Positions 31,100-39,783 of a stretch of 64,000 nucleotides of DNA are shown here, piece after piece. A model generated the notes under the pieces. It worked only from the letters and a program-made list of their open reading frames with translations, made no database searches and was not told the DNA's origin. The DNA lies in assembly GCA_949082785.1 (NCBI GenBank), contig CARVLU010000005.1, forward strand, positions 4,116 to 68,115, in the 5' to 3' direction. The stretch's first letter is position 1. Each line of letters opens with the position of its first letter. The DNA comes from an uncultured Alphaproteobacteria bacterium (GTDB taxonomy: Bacteria; Pseudomonadota; Alphaproteobacteria; Rs-D84). The position numbers and the translations under genes are program-made.

Positions 31100-33271
31100 T
31101 TACGCCTTTTTCACTTCGGCGCCGGTCTTTTGGTCAATACCGACCATCGACAGACGAGTTTTGCCGCGTTTGTCCACGCCCAGGTATTTAACAAAGACTT
31201 TGTCGCCTTCTTTTAATTTGGCGTCTTCGATTTTGGCCAGACGTTCGCCGGTGATTTCAGAAATGTGAACCATCGATTCGAACCCGTTCATGATTTTTAC
31301 GAACAGACCGAAATCTTTGACCCCGGACACCGTGCCGGCGTAAATCACGCCAACTTCGGGTTCGGCGACGATGTCTTTGATGCGCGCGATGGCGGCATCG
31401 GCATCTTCCTTGGACACGGCCATGATTTTAACCGTACCGTCATCCGACAAATCAATCTGGGTGTTTGTTTCGCGGGTCAACGCCTGGATAACACTGCCAC
31501 CCTTGCCGATGACTTCGCGGACCTTTTCCGGATTGATTTTCATGGTGTACGACTGGGGCGCGAATTCGGACACTTTGTCACGCGGGGCCTTAATCGCCTT
31601 TTCAATCTTGCCCAAGATGTGCATACGGCCGTCTTTTGCCTGGGCCAATGCCTTTTCCATGATTTCAAATGTGATGGATGTGATTTTGATGTCCATCTGC
31701 AACGCTGTGATACCACGGTCGGTACCGGTCACCTTGAAATCCATGTCGCCCAGATGGTCTTCGTCACCCAGAATATCGGTCAAGATGGCGTAATCATCAC
31801 CTTCCTTGATCAAACCCATGGCGATACCGGCAACCGGACGTGTCAACGGCACACCGCCGTCCATCATCGCCAATGTGGCGCCGCATGTGGTCGCCATGGA
31901 CGAAGAACCGTTGGATTCCAGAATATCGGACACAACGCGGATGACATAGTCAAACTGTTCGCGGGTCGGCACCATCGGGTGCAGCGCGCGCCACGCCAAA
32001 TTCCCATGGCCCAGTTCGCGGCGCGACGGGGATTTCAGCCCCTTGCATTCGCCAACGGAATAACCCGGGAAATTATAGTTCAAGAAGAAATCTTTTTCTT
32101 CGGCCCCGTCCAGGGATTCGATGGGCAACGCGTCTTTGCCGCCACCCAGTGTCAGCGACACCAAAGCCTGAGTTTCGCCGCGTGTGAACAATGCGGAACC
32201 ATGTGCGCGGGGCAAAACACCCAATTCGATTTCAATCGGACGCACAGTTTTGTTGTCGCGGCCGTCGATACGGGGACGCCCCGCCAAGATGTTGCCGCGC
32301 ATAATGCGTGCGGTGATGTTTTCGACGATTTCGTCGGCCATCGATTCCAATGTGGATGTGGCGACGGTTGTGTCGGGGAACAATTCGGCAATGCGCGCCT
32401 TGGCCGCGGCATGAATTTCGGACAGCGTGTCCAAACGCACCAATTTTTCTTTGATGGCCAATGCCGCTTCGATATCGCCGGCAAAGCGTTCAAAGTCCGA
32501 TTCCATCGCGACATATTCCGCGGATTTCGCCGGGACCGCCCACGCGGCCTTGGCCGCCTGGGACGCCAATTCGTTAATCGCGTCAATAACCGCCTGTTGC
32601 GCGTCAAAACCGAATTTGACCGCGCCCAATGTTGTCGCTTCGTCCAGTTCGCCGATTTCGGATTCAACCATCAACACCCCATCGCGCGTTGCGGCAACAA
32701 CCAAATCCATTTCGGAATCTTCGACGACTTTGCGTGACGGGTTCAAGATATATTGACCATCCATGTAACCAACGCGCGCGGCGCCAATGGGTCCCTGGAA
32801 CGGAACGCCGGACAGTGCCAGCGCAGCACTGGACGCAATCATCGCCAAAATATCGGGCTGATTCTTTTTGTCATACGAAAAAACCTGGGCGATAATCTGC
32901 ACCTTGTTCTTGAATGTTTCCGGGAACAGCGGGCGAATCGGGCGGTCAATCAAGCGCGCCGTCAATGTTTCGGCGGTCGATGCCTTGCCTTCGCGGCGGT
33001 CGCGGGAACCCGGGATACGGCCGGCGGATGCAAACTTTTCCTGATAATCCACGGTCAAGGGAAAGAAATCCTGGCCTTCGACGGCGGATTTTTCCGCGCA
33101 TACCGTGGCCAAGACCATTGTCCCACCCATTGTCGCCAAAACGGCACCGTTGGCCTGTTTCGCCATGCGGCCCGTTTCCAGTCGCAACGTTTCGTCCCCG
33201 TACGGGATTTCAACGGCGATTGGATTATTCAGATGTGTTTTATCATCCTTGTTAAATAAACCAAATAACAT
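31100..33271 (-). CDS. pnp: Polyribonucleotide nucleotidyltransferase (PNPase)
   Basis: The 723-aa 3'-5' phosphorolytic exoribonuclease of the RNA degradosome. Two RNase PH domains (GGTMVLATVCAEKSAVEGQD, IDRPIRPLFPETF; then GSALFTRGETQALVSLTLG, SVGECKGLKSPSRRELGHG, MDGGVPLTRPVAGIAMGLI, DILGDEDHLGDMDFKVTGT), a KH domain (VREVIGKGGSVIQALTRETN) and a C-terminal S1 domain (GVIYAGTVSGVKDFGLFVKI). Length is normal. GGAG lies upstream of the ATG and a good promoter at 33381-33408. Confidence 0.98.
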   Translation of the reverse strand: MLFGLFNKDDKTHLNNPIAVEIPYGDETLRLETGRMAKQANGAVLATMGGTMVLATVCAEKSAVEGQDFFPLTVDYQEKFASAGRIPGSRDRREGKASTAETLTARLIDRPIRPLFPETFKNKVQIIAQVFSYDKKNQPDILAMIASSAALALSGVPFQGPIGAARVGYMDGQYILNPSRKVVEDSEMDLVVAATRDGVLMVESEIGELDEATTLGAVKFGFDAQQAVIDAINELASQAAKAAWAVPAKSAEYVAMESDFERFAGDIEAALAIKEKLVRLDTLSEIHAAAKARIAELFPDTTVATSTLESMADEIVENITARIMRGNILAGRPRIDGRDNKTVRPIEIELGVLPRAHGSALFTRGETQALVSLTLGGGKDALPIESLDGAEEKDFFLNYNFPGYSVGECKGLKSPSRRELGHGNLAWRALHPMVPTREQFDYVIRVVSDILESNGSSSMATTCGATLAMMDGGVPLTRPVAGIAMGLIKEGDDYAILTDILGDEDHLGDMDFKVTGTDRGITALQMDIKITSITFEIMEKALAQAKDGRMHILGKIEKAIKAPRDKVSEFAPQSYTMKINPEKVREVIGKGGSVIQALTRETNTQIDLSDDGTVKIMAVSKEDADAAIARIKDIVAEPEVGVIYAGTVSGVKDFGLFVKIMNGFESMVHISEITGERLAKIEDAKLKEGDKVFVKYLGVDKRGKTRLSMVGIDQKTGAEVKKA

Positions 33272-33380
33272 CAGTTTTTACTCCATTTTATGTTAATCCG
33301 TGCGCCGCAGAAAAATTATTCGTTTCTGGGTTCTGGGCCGCCAAACACAGAAAAGAACAATTTCCCACGCGCACCCCATA

Positions 33381-33408
33381 ATTATAGAGTATAATCGCGC
33401 GTTTGCAA
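33381..33408 (-). promoter_or_regulatory. pnp promoter
   Basis: On the minus strand TTGCAA (33408-33403), 16-nt spacer, TATAAT (33386-33381). The predicted leader of ~100 nt is long enough for autoregulation by PNPase, as is known in E. coli, but no RNase III-type hairpin is obvious. Confidence 0.7.
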
Positions 33409-33423
33409 ATAATTTAATGTGGA

Positions 33424-35517
33424 TTATTTCGATATCTGGACAAATTGGCGGGCGACCTTTTTAATGCCGCGTTCGCGGAACGCAATGGTCAAGATGTCGC
33501 CATCAACTTCGATAATAACGCCGCGGCCCATTTCGGTATGCAAAACCAGTTTCCCGACCAGATTTTCCGACCGGGGTGCGCTGCGCCGTGGGGCGTTGCC
33601 GTACGATTGGGTAATACCGCGCGTGTTCAGTGTCCGCATCGCGCCCATGCCCACACCCTGGAACGTTAAAAATGCGGGGTCCATTTCGGATATAAACCGG
33701 CTGGGGGCGTTGTATTTGCGTTCGCCAAAGACCATGCGTGACATGGCATTGCTGATGACCACGCGCACCCGACCGCGCGTCACCGCAACATACGCCAGAC
33801 GGCGTTCTTCTTCCAATGAACCATCGTTAATCGCCATTTCGTTCGGGAAAATGCCATCTTCCCATCCGGGCAGAAATACCGTGTTGAATTCCAATCCCTT
33901 GGCCGCGTGGATGGTCATAATGCTGACGGCGTTGGTGTCGCTGGGGCTTTCCGTGTCGTTGTCATCGGTCATCATCAACGCCGCATGTTCCAAAAATTCG
34001 GCCATGGTGTCATATTTGGAAATAACGTTGGTTATTAATTCCCGGATATTTTCAATGCGTTCGGGGGCGTCCACATCACGGGAATCGCGCCACATTTTCA
34101 TGTACCCCGATTGTTCCAGCAATGTCTGGGCCGCGTCCGCCGGGCGCATCGTGTCCCATGAAAAATCAAATGCCGCCAGAAATTCATCAGCCGCCACGCG
34201 CTGTTTGCCCGACAATGGCGCCGCGCGCAGCCCCGCCATCAAATTGGGGCCAAATCCGCGAATCTTGGCAATGGCGGACGGACCGAACCCCCGGCGCGGC
34301 TTTGCAATAACGCGCAGAAAAGATAAATCATCAAACGGATGGGCCAGCAATCGCAGATACGCAATCGCGTCGCGGATTTCCATCCGGTCATAAAACTTGG
34401 TCGCACCGATTAAGCGGTACGGAATCCCGCGGGATGTGAATTCTTCTTCGAACAGACGCGACAAACTGCCCGCGCGAATCAAAATGGCAAAATCGTTGTA
34501 TTTGTTGTCGGCATTTCGGGTAATGGTGTCGGCAATCGCGCGCGCTTCGTCCCAGTCGGTCGGCACCGTCAAGACATAGACCGCTTCGCCTGCGTCCATG
34601 CCGGGGGCGGGGTGTAAATCCTTGCCCAGTCTGCCAGAATTGTGCCGTATCAGTGAATTGGCCGCGCCCAAAATGTTGGCCGTGGACCGGTAATTGGTTT
34701 CCAGACGAATAATCTGGGCGTTTTCGTACGTCTGGTCAAAATTCAGGATGTGTTTGATTTCCGCCCCGCGCCATGAATAAATCGATTGGTCATCATCGCC
34801 CACACAGCAAATGTTTTGCGCACCGCCCGCCGGGGTCAGCATCGTTAAAAACTGCATCTGGGCACTGTTGGTATCCTGGAATTCGTCCACCAAGATATAA
34901 TGAAACTGGCGCTGATAACGTTCCAGAACATCCGGCGCATTTTGAAACAATTCCAAAACACGCAAAATAATATCCCCAAAATCGACGGCGTTTAACCGGG
35001 CCAGTTCCGCATTATACGCATCATAAATTTCGCCCATGCGCCCCCCCAAATGGGCGGCGGCGTCCAATCCCTTGTCCTTTATCATGGAAATCTTTTCGAC
35101 CCATGTGGCGGGGCTGTATTCCTTTGGGTCCAGGGCCATTTCGGCAAATATGGATTTCAATACGGCCTTTTGATCATCTTCGCCAAAGACCAAAAAATCA
35201 CGCCGCAGTCCCACCCGGTCACAATTGTATCGCAAAATCCGCAGACACACCGAATGGAACGTCCCGCACCAAATATCGGCGGCCGACCACGCGCCGCCCC
35301 CCATCTGCCCCAGACGGTTTTTCATTTCGTTGGCAGCCTTGTTCGTGAACGTCAGGGCCAAAATCTGCCACGGCGCGGCCAGCCCATTATTTAAAATATA
35401 CGCGATGCGCGTGGTCAGCACGCGCGTTTTGCCCGTTCCCGCCCCAGACAACACCAACAGCGGCCCATCGGTCGTTTCCACCGCCAGCCGCTGTTCGTTA
35501 TTAAGATTTTCTAGCAT
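33424..35517 (-). CDS. uvrD: UvrD/PcrA-type superfamily 1 DNA helicase
   Basis: 697 aa from MLENLNNEQRLAVETTDGPL. SF1A motifs: Q motif NNEQRLAV, Walker A GAGTGKTRVLT, Ia LALTFTNKAANEMKNRL, II VDEFQDTNSAQ, III GDDDQSIYSWRGAE, IV LETNYRSTANIL, V SIMTIHAAKGLEFNTVFLPG, VI EERRLAYVAVTRGR. Length and C-terminus fit UvrD/PcrA, acting in nucleotide excision and mismatch repair. The annotated start avoids an extension that would run into the promoter. Confidence 0.95.
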   Translation of the reverse strand: MLENLNNEQRLAVETTDGPLLVLSGAGTGKTRVLTTRIAYILNNGLAAPWQILALTFTNKAANEMKNRLGQMGGGAWSAADIWCGTFHSVCLRILRYNCDRVGLRRDFLVFGEDDQKAVLKSIFAEMALDPKEYSPATWVEKISMIKDKGLDAAAHLGGRMGEIYDAYNAELARLNAVDFGDIILRVLELFQNAPDVLERYQRQFHYILVDEFQDTNSAQMQFLTMLTPAGGAQNICCVGDDDQSIYSWRGAEIKHILNFDQTYENAQIIRLETNYRSTANILGAANSLIRHNSGRLGKDLHPAPGMDAGEAVYVLTVPTDWDEARAIADTITRNADNKYNDFAILIRAGSLSRLFEEEFTSRGIPYRLIGATKFYDRMEIRDAIAYLRLLAHPFDDLSFLRVIAKPRRGFGPSAIAKIRGFGPNLMAGLRAAPLSGKQRVAADEFLAAFDFSWDTMRPADAAQTLLEQSGYMKMWRDSRDVDAPERIENIRELITNVISKYDTMAEFLEHAALMMTDDNDTESPSDTNAVSIMTIHAAKGLEFNTVFLPGWEDGIFPNEMAINDGSLEEERRLAYVAVTRGRVRVVISNAMSRMVFGERKYNAPSRFISEMDPAFLTFQGVGMGAMRTLNTRGITQSYGNAPRRSAPRSENLVGKLVLHTEMGRGVIIEVDGDILTIAFRERGIKKVARQFVQISK

Positions 35518-35532
35518 TAAATTCACGAAGTC

Positions 35533-35561
35533 ATTATAATGCCAAAAACCAAACATAGCAA
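35533..35561 (-). promoter_or_regulatory. uvrD promoter overlapping a symmetric -10
   Basis: On the minus strand TTGCTA (35561-35556), 17-nt spacer, TATAAT (35538-35533). The core is the palindrome ATTATAAT (35533-35540), so TATAAT can also be read on the plus strand toward dnaQ (35535-35540), although no good plus-strand -35 is seen. Confidence 0.6.
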
Positions 35562-35589
35562 AAATTTATTTAGCCAACGGAACCGCACC

Positions 35590-36267
35590 ATGAATCGTAT
35601 CATCTGCTTTGACATTGAAACAACCGGATTGGAATACAGCCGCGGTGACCGGTGCATTGAAATCGGCGCGGTCGAAGTGATTGACGGCAAAATCACGGAT
35701 CGCACATTTCATGAATACATTAACCCAGACGGCAAAATCATCCCGCCCGATTCGTACATGGTCCATAAAATTTCCAACGCATTTTTGGAAGACAAACCGA
35801 AATTCGCGGCCATTGCAAAACCGTTCCTGGATTTTATCGGCGACAGCCCCATTGTCGCACACAACGGATTTGATTTTGACTTTCCGTTTATTAATTTTGA
35901 ATTGGCCCAGTTGCGTCTGCCGCAAATTCCCCGCACCCAGCAACTGGATTCACTGGTGATTGCGCGCAACCGTGTCTTTGGTCCCAAAACATATACGTTG
36001 GACGCGTTGGCCAAATGGTATGGCATCCCACTGACCGCCCGCGCAGAAGCGCACGGGGCCTTAATCGACGCGGAAATCCTGGCCAAGGTGTACCTGGAAC
36101 TGGACAACACGGCGCCCGCCCCGGATATCAGTGAAATCATTGCCCAGCAACACGCGGCCCTGGAAAAGCAACAGCGTTTCGGTGCGAATTTCCCCCGCCG
36201 GTCGTTCCCGGTTCCCGACGCGGATTTGGCCGCACACCGGGCATTTATGGAAAAAATCACGGCATAA
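35590..36267 (+). CDS. dnaQ: DNA polymerase III epsilon subunit-like 3'-5' exonuclease
   Basis: 225 aa from MNRIICFDIETTGLEYSRGD. It is a DEDDh exonuclease: motif I DIETTG, motif II VAHNGFDFDFPFINFELAQL, motif III HGALIDAEILAKVYLEL with catalytic His and Asp. The C-terminal tail after ~180 carries little more than a Q-rich linker. The length and the DSLVIARN segment fit DnaQ, the proofreading subunit. It is divergent from uvrD and converges on HTH copy 3, whose terminator begins right at its stop codon. Confidence 0.93.
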   Translation: MNRIICFDIETTGLEYSRGDRCIEIGAVEVIDGKITDRTFHEYINPDGKIIPPDSYMVHKISNAFLEDKPKFAAIAKPFLDFIGDSPIVAHNGFDFDFPFINFELAQLRLPQIPRTQQLDSLVIARNRVFGPKTYTLDALAKWYGIPLTARAEAHGALIDAEILAKVYLELDNTAPAPDISEIIAQQHAALEKQQRFGANFPRRSFPVPDADLAAHRAFMEKITA

Positions 36268-36286
36268 AAATCCCCCGTATGGGGGA
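36264..36286 (-). terminator. Terminator of HTH cassette copy 3
   Basis: On the minus strand TCCCCC-ATAC-GGGGGA followed by five T. The T-run overlaps the dnaQ stop codon region; on the plus strand there is no T-run, so it probably serves only the HTH gene. Confidence 0.75.
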
Positions 36287-36291
36287 CAATG

Positions 36292-36519
36292 TTATAAATT
36301 GTCGCGGCTGCGTTTTATCACCAGCAGTGCAAATGCCCCGTGGAAAAACCGGCGCAATATGCCAATGTCAAACAGCGCCTGGCCCCGTTCACATTTCTGA
36401 TAATCTTTCTTGTTCATTTTCAATAATTTTGCCGCGTCGGCCACACTGATTTTCAAATGTTCGCGCGCATGGCGCATGATATTGCCGTAATAATTGGCAT
36501 CGATTAATAATTTTGCCAT
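36292..36519 (-). CDS. Small XRE-like helix-turn-helix protein, cassette copy 3
   Basis: 75 aa, MAKLLIDANYYGNIMRHARE, HTH core ISVADAAKLLKMNKKDYQKC, then ERGQALFDIGILRRFFHGAF and VIKRSRDNL. It has the 'QALFDIGI' version found in copies 1 and 5. The ribosome binding site AAGGAG sits 8 nt from ATG. Confidence 0.85.
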   Translation of the reverse strand: MAKLLIDANYYGNIMRHAREHLKISVADAAKLLKMNKKDYQKCERGQALFDIGILRRFFHGAFALLVIKRSRDNL

Positions 36520-36757
36520 AGTTTAAACTCCTTATGTTTTTTAAGCAAAAAAACACCGCCCGTAAAAGCACAGGCGGTTGGAGGTTAGTAACTACAAACA
36601 AGTATAGTGTCGCTTATTTAAGTATATCGCGACCCTCCAACCAATTGTCGGAGATTTTTTCTTACTTTTGGGTTACTACACCCTACACCGGTTACCCAAT
36701 GCGTGTGAATTATATCGCATCCCACGCGAATGTTCAAGGAATTTAAATTTATTGGTG
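36520..36757 (-). promoter_or_regulatory. Promoter and structured 5' leader of HTH cassette copy 3
   Basis: TTGAAC (36737-36732), 17-nt spacer, TATAAT (36714-36709). The leader has GGGT/ACCC, CTCCGAC-AATTG-GTTGGAG (one G-U pair), GTCGC/GCGAC, CTATA/TGTAG, CCTCCAACC, ACCGCC/GGCGGT. It lacks the GNRA hairpin, having AAGAAAAAATCTCC instead, like copy 4. Confidence 0.82.
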
Positions 36758-36771
36758 TGGGGGTTGATTTA

Positions 36772-37122
36772 CTGGATTGCCACGCGCGCTACGCTTGCTC
36801 GCAATGACAAAGGAGATGCAGTGCCAAGCAATTCAACACCATTGTCATTGCGAGTGCAACGAAGCAATCCAGTGAATGGTGGTCTGTTCCTTATTATCCG
36901 GATTGCCACGCCATACCGGCGCCCCGCAATGACAAAGGAGATACAGTGCCAAGCAATTCAACACCATTGTCATTGCGAGTGTAGTGACGCAATCCAGTGA
37001 ATGGTGGTCTGTTCCTTATTATCTGGATTGCCGCGCCACTGACGTGGTTCGCAATGACAAAGGAGATACAGTGCCAAGCAATTCAACACCGTTGTCATTG
37101 CGAGTGCAGTGACGCAATCCAG
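36772..37122. repeat. REP-like array (six units)
   Basis: Units alternate in orientation with the same two linkers as the other arrays. One unit has the variant inner stem CGCCATACCGGCGCCCCG (36902-36930), also seen at 4991. Confidence 0.92.
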
Positions 37123-37162
37123 TCGGTTATGCCGCGCGGATGCGCGTACCACCCACCCCCAT

Positions 37163-37187
37163 AAAAAATCCCCCGTGCGGGGGGATT
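37163..37187 (-). terminator. Terminator of the 758-aa Cys-rich protein gene
   Basis: On the minus strand ATCCCCC-CGCA-CGGGGGAT then six T. The hairpin begins directly at the stop codon (37188-37190). Confidence 0.87.
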
Positions 37188-39464
37188 TTACGTGTTATTT
37201 TTTTTGACGCATTTGCCGGAACTTTCTTCTGTGCCAACCGGGCATTGCGCGTAACATTGGTTGTTATACGGTTTGTACCCTTCGAAACACTGACAATGGT
37301 CGTTGACGTATCTGTTGACGCCGGCCGTCCCGGATGTCTGGGTGTAATTCGAATTATCGGGGCACAGCAACGACTGATAAAACATTTTGGAAATGCTTTC
37401 GATACATTGCTTTTCGCCATCCGCGCCATCGGTACAGGATTGCGGATCCTTTTCAAAAACGGCGTACGAACACGTCAGTGCGACATTCCGGCATGCACCG
37501 GTCATCACCTTGTAAATACTGTCAACACTGGCCACATTCGACCATGCGTTTACCTGGGTTACCTGTTGGTTATAACATGTGGCGATTTCGGTCATACATG
37601 TGGACGCGTAATCGGAAATAATCTTGCGCTGGGCGGCCTGGATATTGACCATGGCACGCTGGATATAATTCACGACAACATCGTTGTACGGCTGATAAGA
37701 ATCGTTTTTGTATGTGTATTGCTGACACTTGTCCAACACCGCACGGCACAGCCCGTTGTCGGTCACCTTTTGACCGGTGCCGATTTTATCCATCAAATAA
37801 CGCGCGATACATGCACCGTCGTTGCCGGTGCCCTTTTTGTCGGGGTTGGGCGCGGCCTTGCACATGTTGGTTGTTATCTGTTGCGACATGGCGTTACTTA
37901 AATATACACTGTCGATATTGGCATTGCTGTAATTGGTGGCATCCATAAACTGCTTGATATGCGTGATATTCTGCCCCAGAACGACATTGCCATTTTCGTC
38001 GATATATTTCTTGGTCGGGTCCAAACATTTCGTGTAATCTTCGCCGCAAACCATTTCGTCGGTCATGCACGTGTTCAGCGCGGAAATACATCCCTTGGCA
38101 TCGTATTGATTTTTATTTTGCAGAACGGCCAGTCGCGCCTTTTGCAGCATTAAATTCGCACTGCGCACATTGGATTTCAATGTGTCGTTCATTTTCGACA
38201 GACCCTGTTCGTATGCCAGGCAATCCTTGTCAATGGCCAAATCGTAATTGGCGGTAATTTGTTGGGATGTGGCGCCGACATCCTTGCACTGTTTCAAAAT
38301 CGTGTTACAGCGCTTTTTGGCCGCGTTGTACAAATCGGCCCCGCGCATATTGGACAAACTGGATGAATTGTTACTTAAAAAATCCAGGCTGAACAAATCG
38401 CTGGAATCGGACGAAAAATCCAAATCCAGGTCCAATCCAGAAAAACTGTCGCCGGATGAATACGACGCGGAACTGGTCGGATCCTTAATCATGTCTTCGA
38501 TTTGTTGCAACATGTTGCGGGATTCGGTCGTATCGCGTTTCCCCGACAGGGCTTCTTCGGCCTCGGTCGCGGACATAATGGCGCGGATTTCATCGGCCGA
38601 CAAACCGATGTAACGGATACGCTGGGCAACTTCGTTCAATTGGGTGTTGGCGTCTTTGACGGCCGATTCCACCTTGGTATAACGCGACAAATTCGATGAA
38701 CAGCTGCACCGTTTTTGATTGGCATCGATAACCGCACAGAACTGGTCCATGCAATCGTTGTATTGTTCCTGGCACGATTTGTTTAATTCCGCCGTCTGTT
38801 CCAGGCGTTCTTTGGCATCTGCAATGGTTTCACGGGTGGTGACTGTCGTGGCGGCGCGGGTTTGGACGGCGCGCACTTCGTTGCCAATATTCGACCCGGT
38901 TTGAACGCCGGTGCCGGCAATGGTGGCCCGGCCCCCAACTTCGGCCGTGCTGGGGCGCAGGGTGACGCCCGCGCGACGAACGGCGGCGGTGTTGTTAATG
39001 CTGGCCGCGCTGACGCGGGCATTACGACCAACCGTATTCACGGCGGCATCCAAATTATCACGGGCGGACGTCGCACCCGCCGGCGCGGCGGCGCGCGAAT
39101 ACGCGCCCGATTGACGCGCGGTCGCCCCATCACGGGTTGTGGGCGTGACATCGGGCGTTGTCGAAACGGTGCGTGAAATGGTGGCCGAACGGGACGGTGT
39201 CACGTCCGACGCCGCCGCGCGCGCGGTAACGCCATCGGACGCGTCCATTGTTGTGGCGGCGGGTGCGGACGGGGTTGTTGCGACATCCCGCTTAATCGGG
39301 GTGCGGGTTGCAACCGCCGTGCGGGCCACGGTGGCGTCGGTATTGGCGGCGTTTGTATTTTGCGAATTTGATGTCGGCAGACTGCGCGACGGCGTCACGG
39401 CGGCGGCAAATTCACCGGACGCGCATAATGTCATTAAGAATAAACAGGTTGCAACCTTCTTCAT
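37188..39464 (-). CDS. Large secreted Cys-rich protein (758 aa)
   Basis: A signal peptide (MKKVATCLFLMTLCASGEFA) is followed by ~220 residues rich in Thr, Ala, Arg and Ser (TPTTRDGATARQSGAYSRAA), then a helical Cys-rich region (CQEQYNDCMDQFCAVIDANQ, CSCSSNL) and a Ser/Asp stretch (DLDLDFSSDSSDLFSLDFLS). Around residue 460 it has CISALNTCMTDEMVCGEDYT-KC, the same Cys spacing as two repeats in the neighbouring 1027-aa protein. The C-terminus is EGF-like (CQCFEGYKPYNNQCYAQCP). A -10 (TATAAT, 39479-39474) lies nine bases from ATG. Likely cell-surface or released; family not recognised. Confidence 0.75.
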   Translation of the reverse strand: MKKVATCLFLMTLCASGEFAAAVTPSRSLPTSNSQNTNAANTDATVARTAVATRTPIKRDVATTPSAPAATTMDASDGVTARAAASDVTPSRSATISRTVSTTPDVTPTTRDGATARQSGAYSRAAAPAGATSARDNLDAAVNTVGRNARVSAASINNTAAVRRAGVTLRPSTAEVGGRATIAGTGVQTGSNIGNEVRAVQTRAATTVTTRETIADAKERLEQTAELNKSCQEQYNDCMDQFCAVIDANQKRCSCSSNLSRYTKVESAVKDANTQLNEVAQRIRYIGLSADEIRAIMSATEAEEALSGKRDTTESRNMLQQIEDMIKDPTSSASYSSGDSFSGLDLDLDFSSDSSDLFSLDFLSNNSSSLSNMRGADLYNAAKKRCNTILKQCKDVGATSQQITANYDLAIDKDCLAYEQGLSKMNDTLKSNVRSANLMLQKARLAVLQNKNQYDAKGCISALNTCMTDEMVCGEDYTKCLDPTKKYIDENGNVVLGQNITHIKQFMDATNYSNANIDSVYLSNAMSQQITTNMCKAAPNPDKKGTGNDGACIARYLMDKIGTGQKVTDNGLCRAVLDKCQQYTYKNDSYQPYNDVVVNYIQRAMVNIQAAQRKIISDYASTCMTEIATCYNQQVTQVNAWSNVASVDSIYKVMTGACRNVALTCSYAVFEKDPQSCTDGADGEKQCIESISKMFYQSLLCPDNSNYTQTSGTAGVNRYVNDHCQCFEGYKPYNNQCYAQCPVGTEESSGKCVKKNNT

Positions 39465-39653
39465 TATGGATAAATTATATCACAACTTGTCGGCATGGGA
39501 AAGATGAAATTACGCGTGGCGCAAGAAATTACGTTTAAAAAACAGCCCCCACATTCGCGACCAATCACACCGCCGGGCCGCGCATTCGTTTTAATTGTCC
39601 CCCCACGGATTGACGGTGGGGGTGATGCGTGAATAATGACCAATTCCTATTAC

Positions 39654-39754
39654 CTGGATTGCCGCGGTCGCGTTGCTCCCTCGCAATGACAAGGATGTTT
39701 AATTTCCAGGAACTTTATCTCCTTTGTCATTGCAGGTGTAACGAAGCAATCCAG
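39654..39754. repeat. REP-like repeats (two units)
   Basis: CTGGATTGCCGCGGTCGCGTTGCTCCCTCGCAATGAC-type unit at 39654-39690 and GTCATTGCAGGTGTAACGAAGCAATCCAG-type unit ending 39754. The second has GCAGG in place of GCGAG. Confidence 0.88.
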
Positions 39755-39755
39755 T

Positions 39756-39778
39756 AAAAAATCCCCCGGGTGGGGGAT
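39756..39778 (-). terminator. Terminator of the 1027-aa Cys-rich protein gene
   Basis: On the minus strand ATCCCCC-ACCC-GGGGGAT followed by TTTTTA, five bases after the stop. Confidence 0.87.
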
Positions 39779-39783
39779 TTTTA

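Larger units (their letters stand above)
39465..39783. other. Intergenic region with REP pair
   Basis: Holds the promoter of the 758-aa gene at its left end, an unassigned ~170-bp stretch, two REP-like units and the terminator of the next gene. There is no HTH cassette and no gene here. Confidence 0.7.

Noticed and set aside
31265..32737. 490-aa open frame on the plus strand
   Set aside because: It is the antisense shadow of pnp; His/Gln/Phe-rich composition and no start signal.
36292..36757. HTH cassette as retron or group II intron remnant
   Set aside because: There is no reverse transcriptase, and the leader does not show the inverted a1/a2 ends or msr/msd layout, nor intron domain V.
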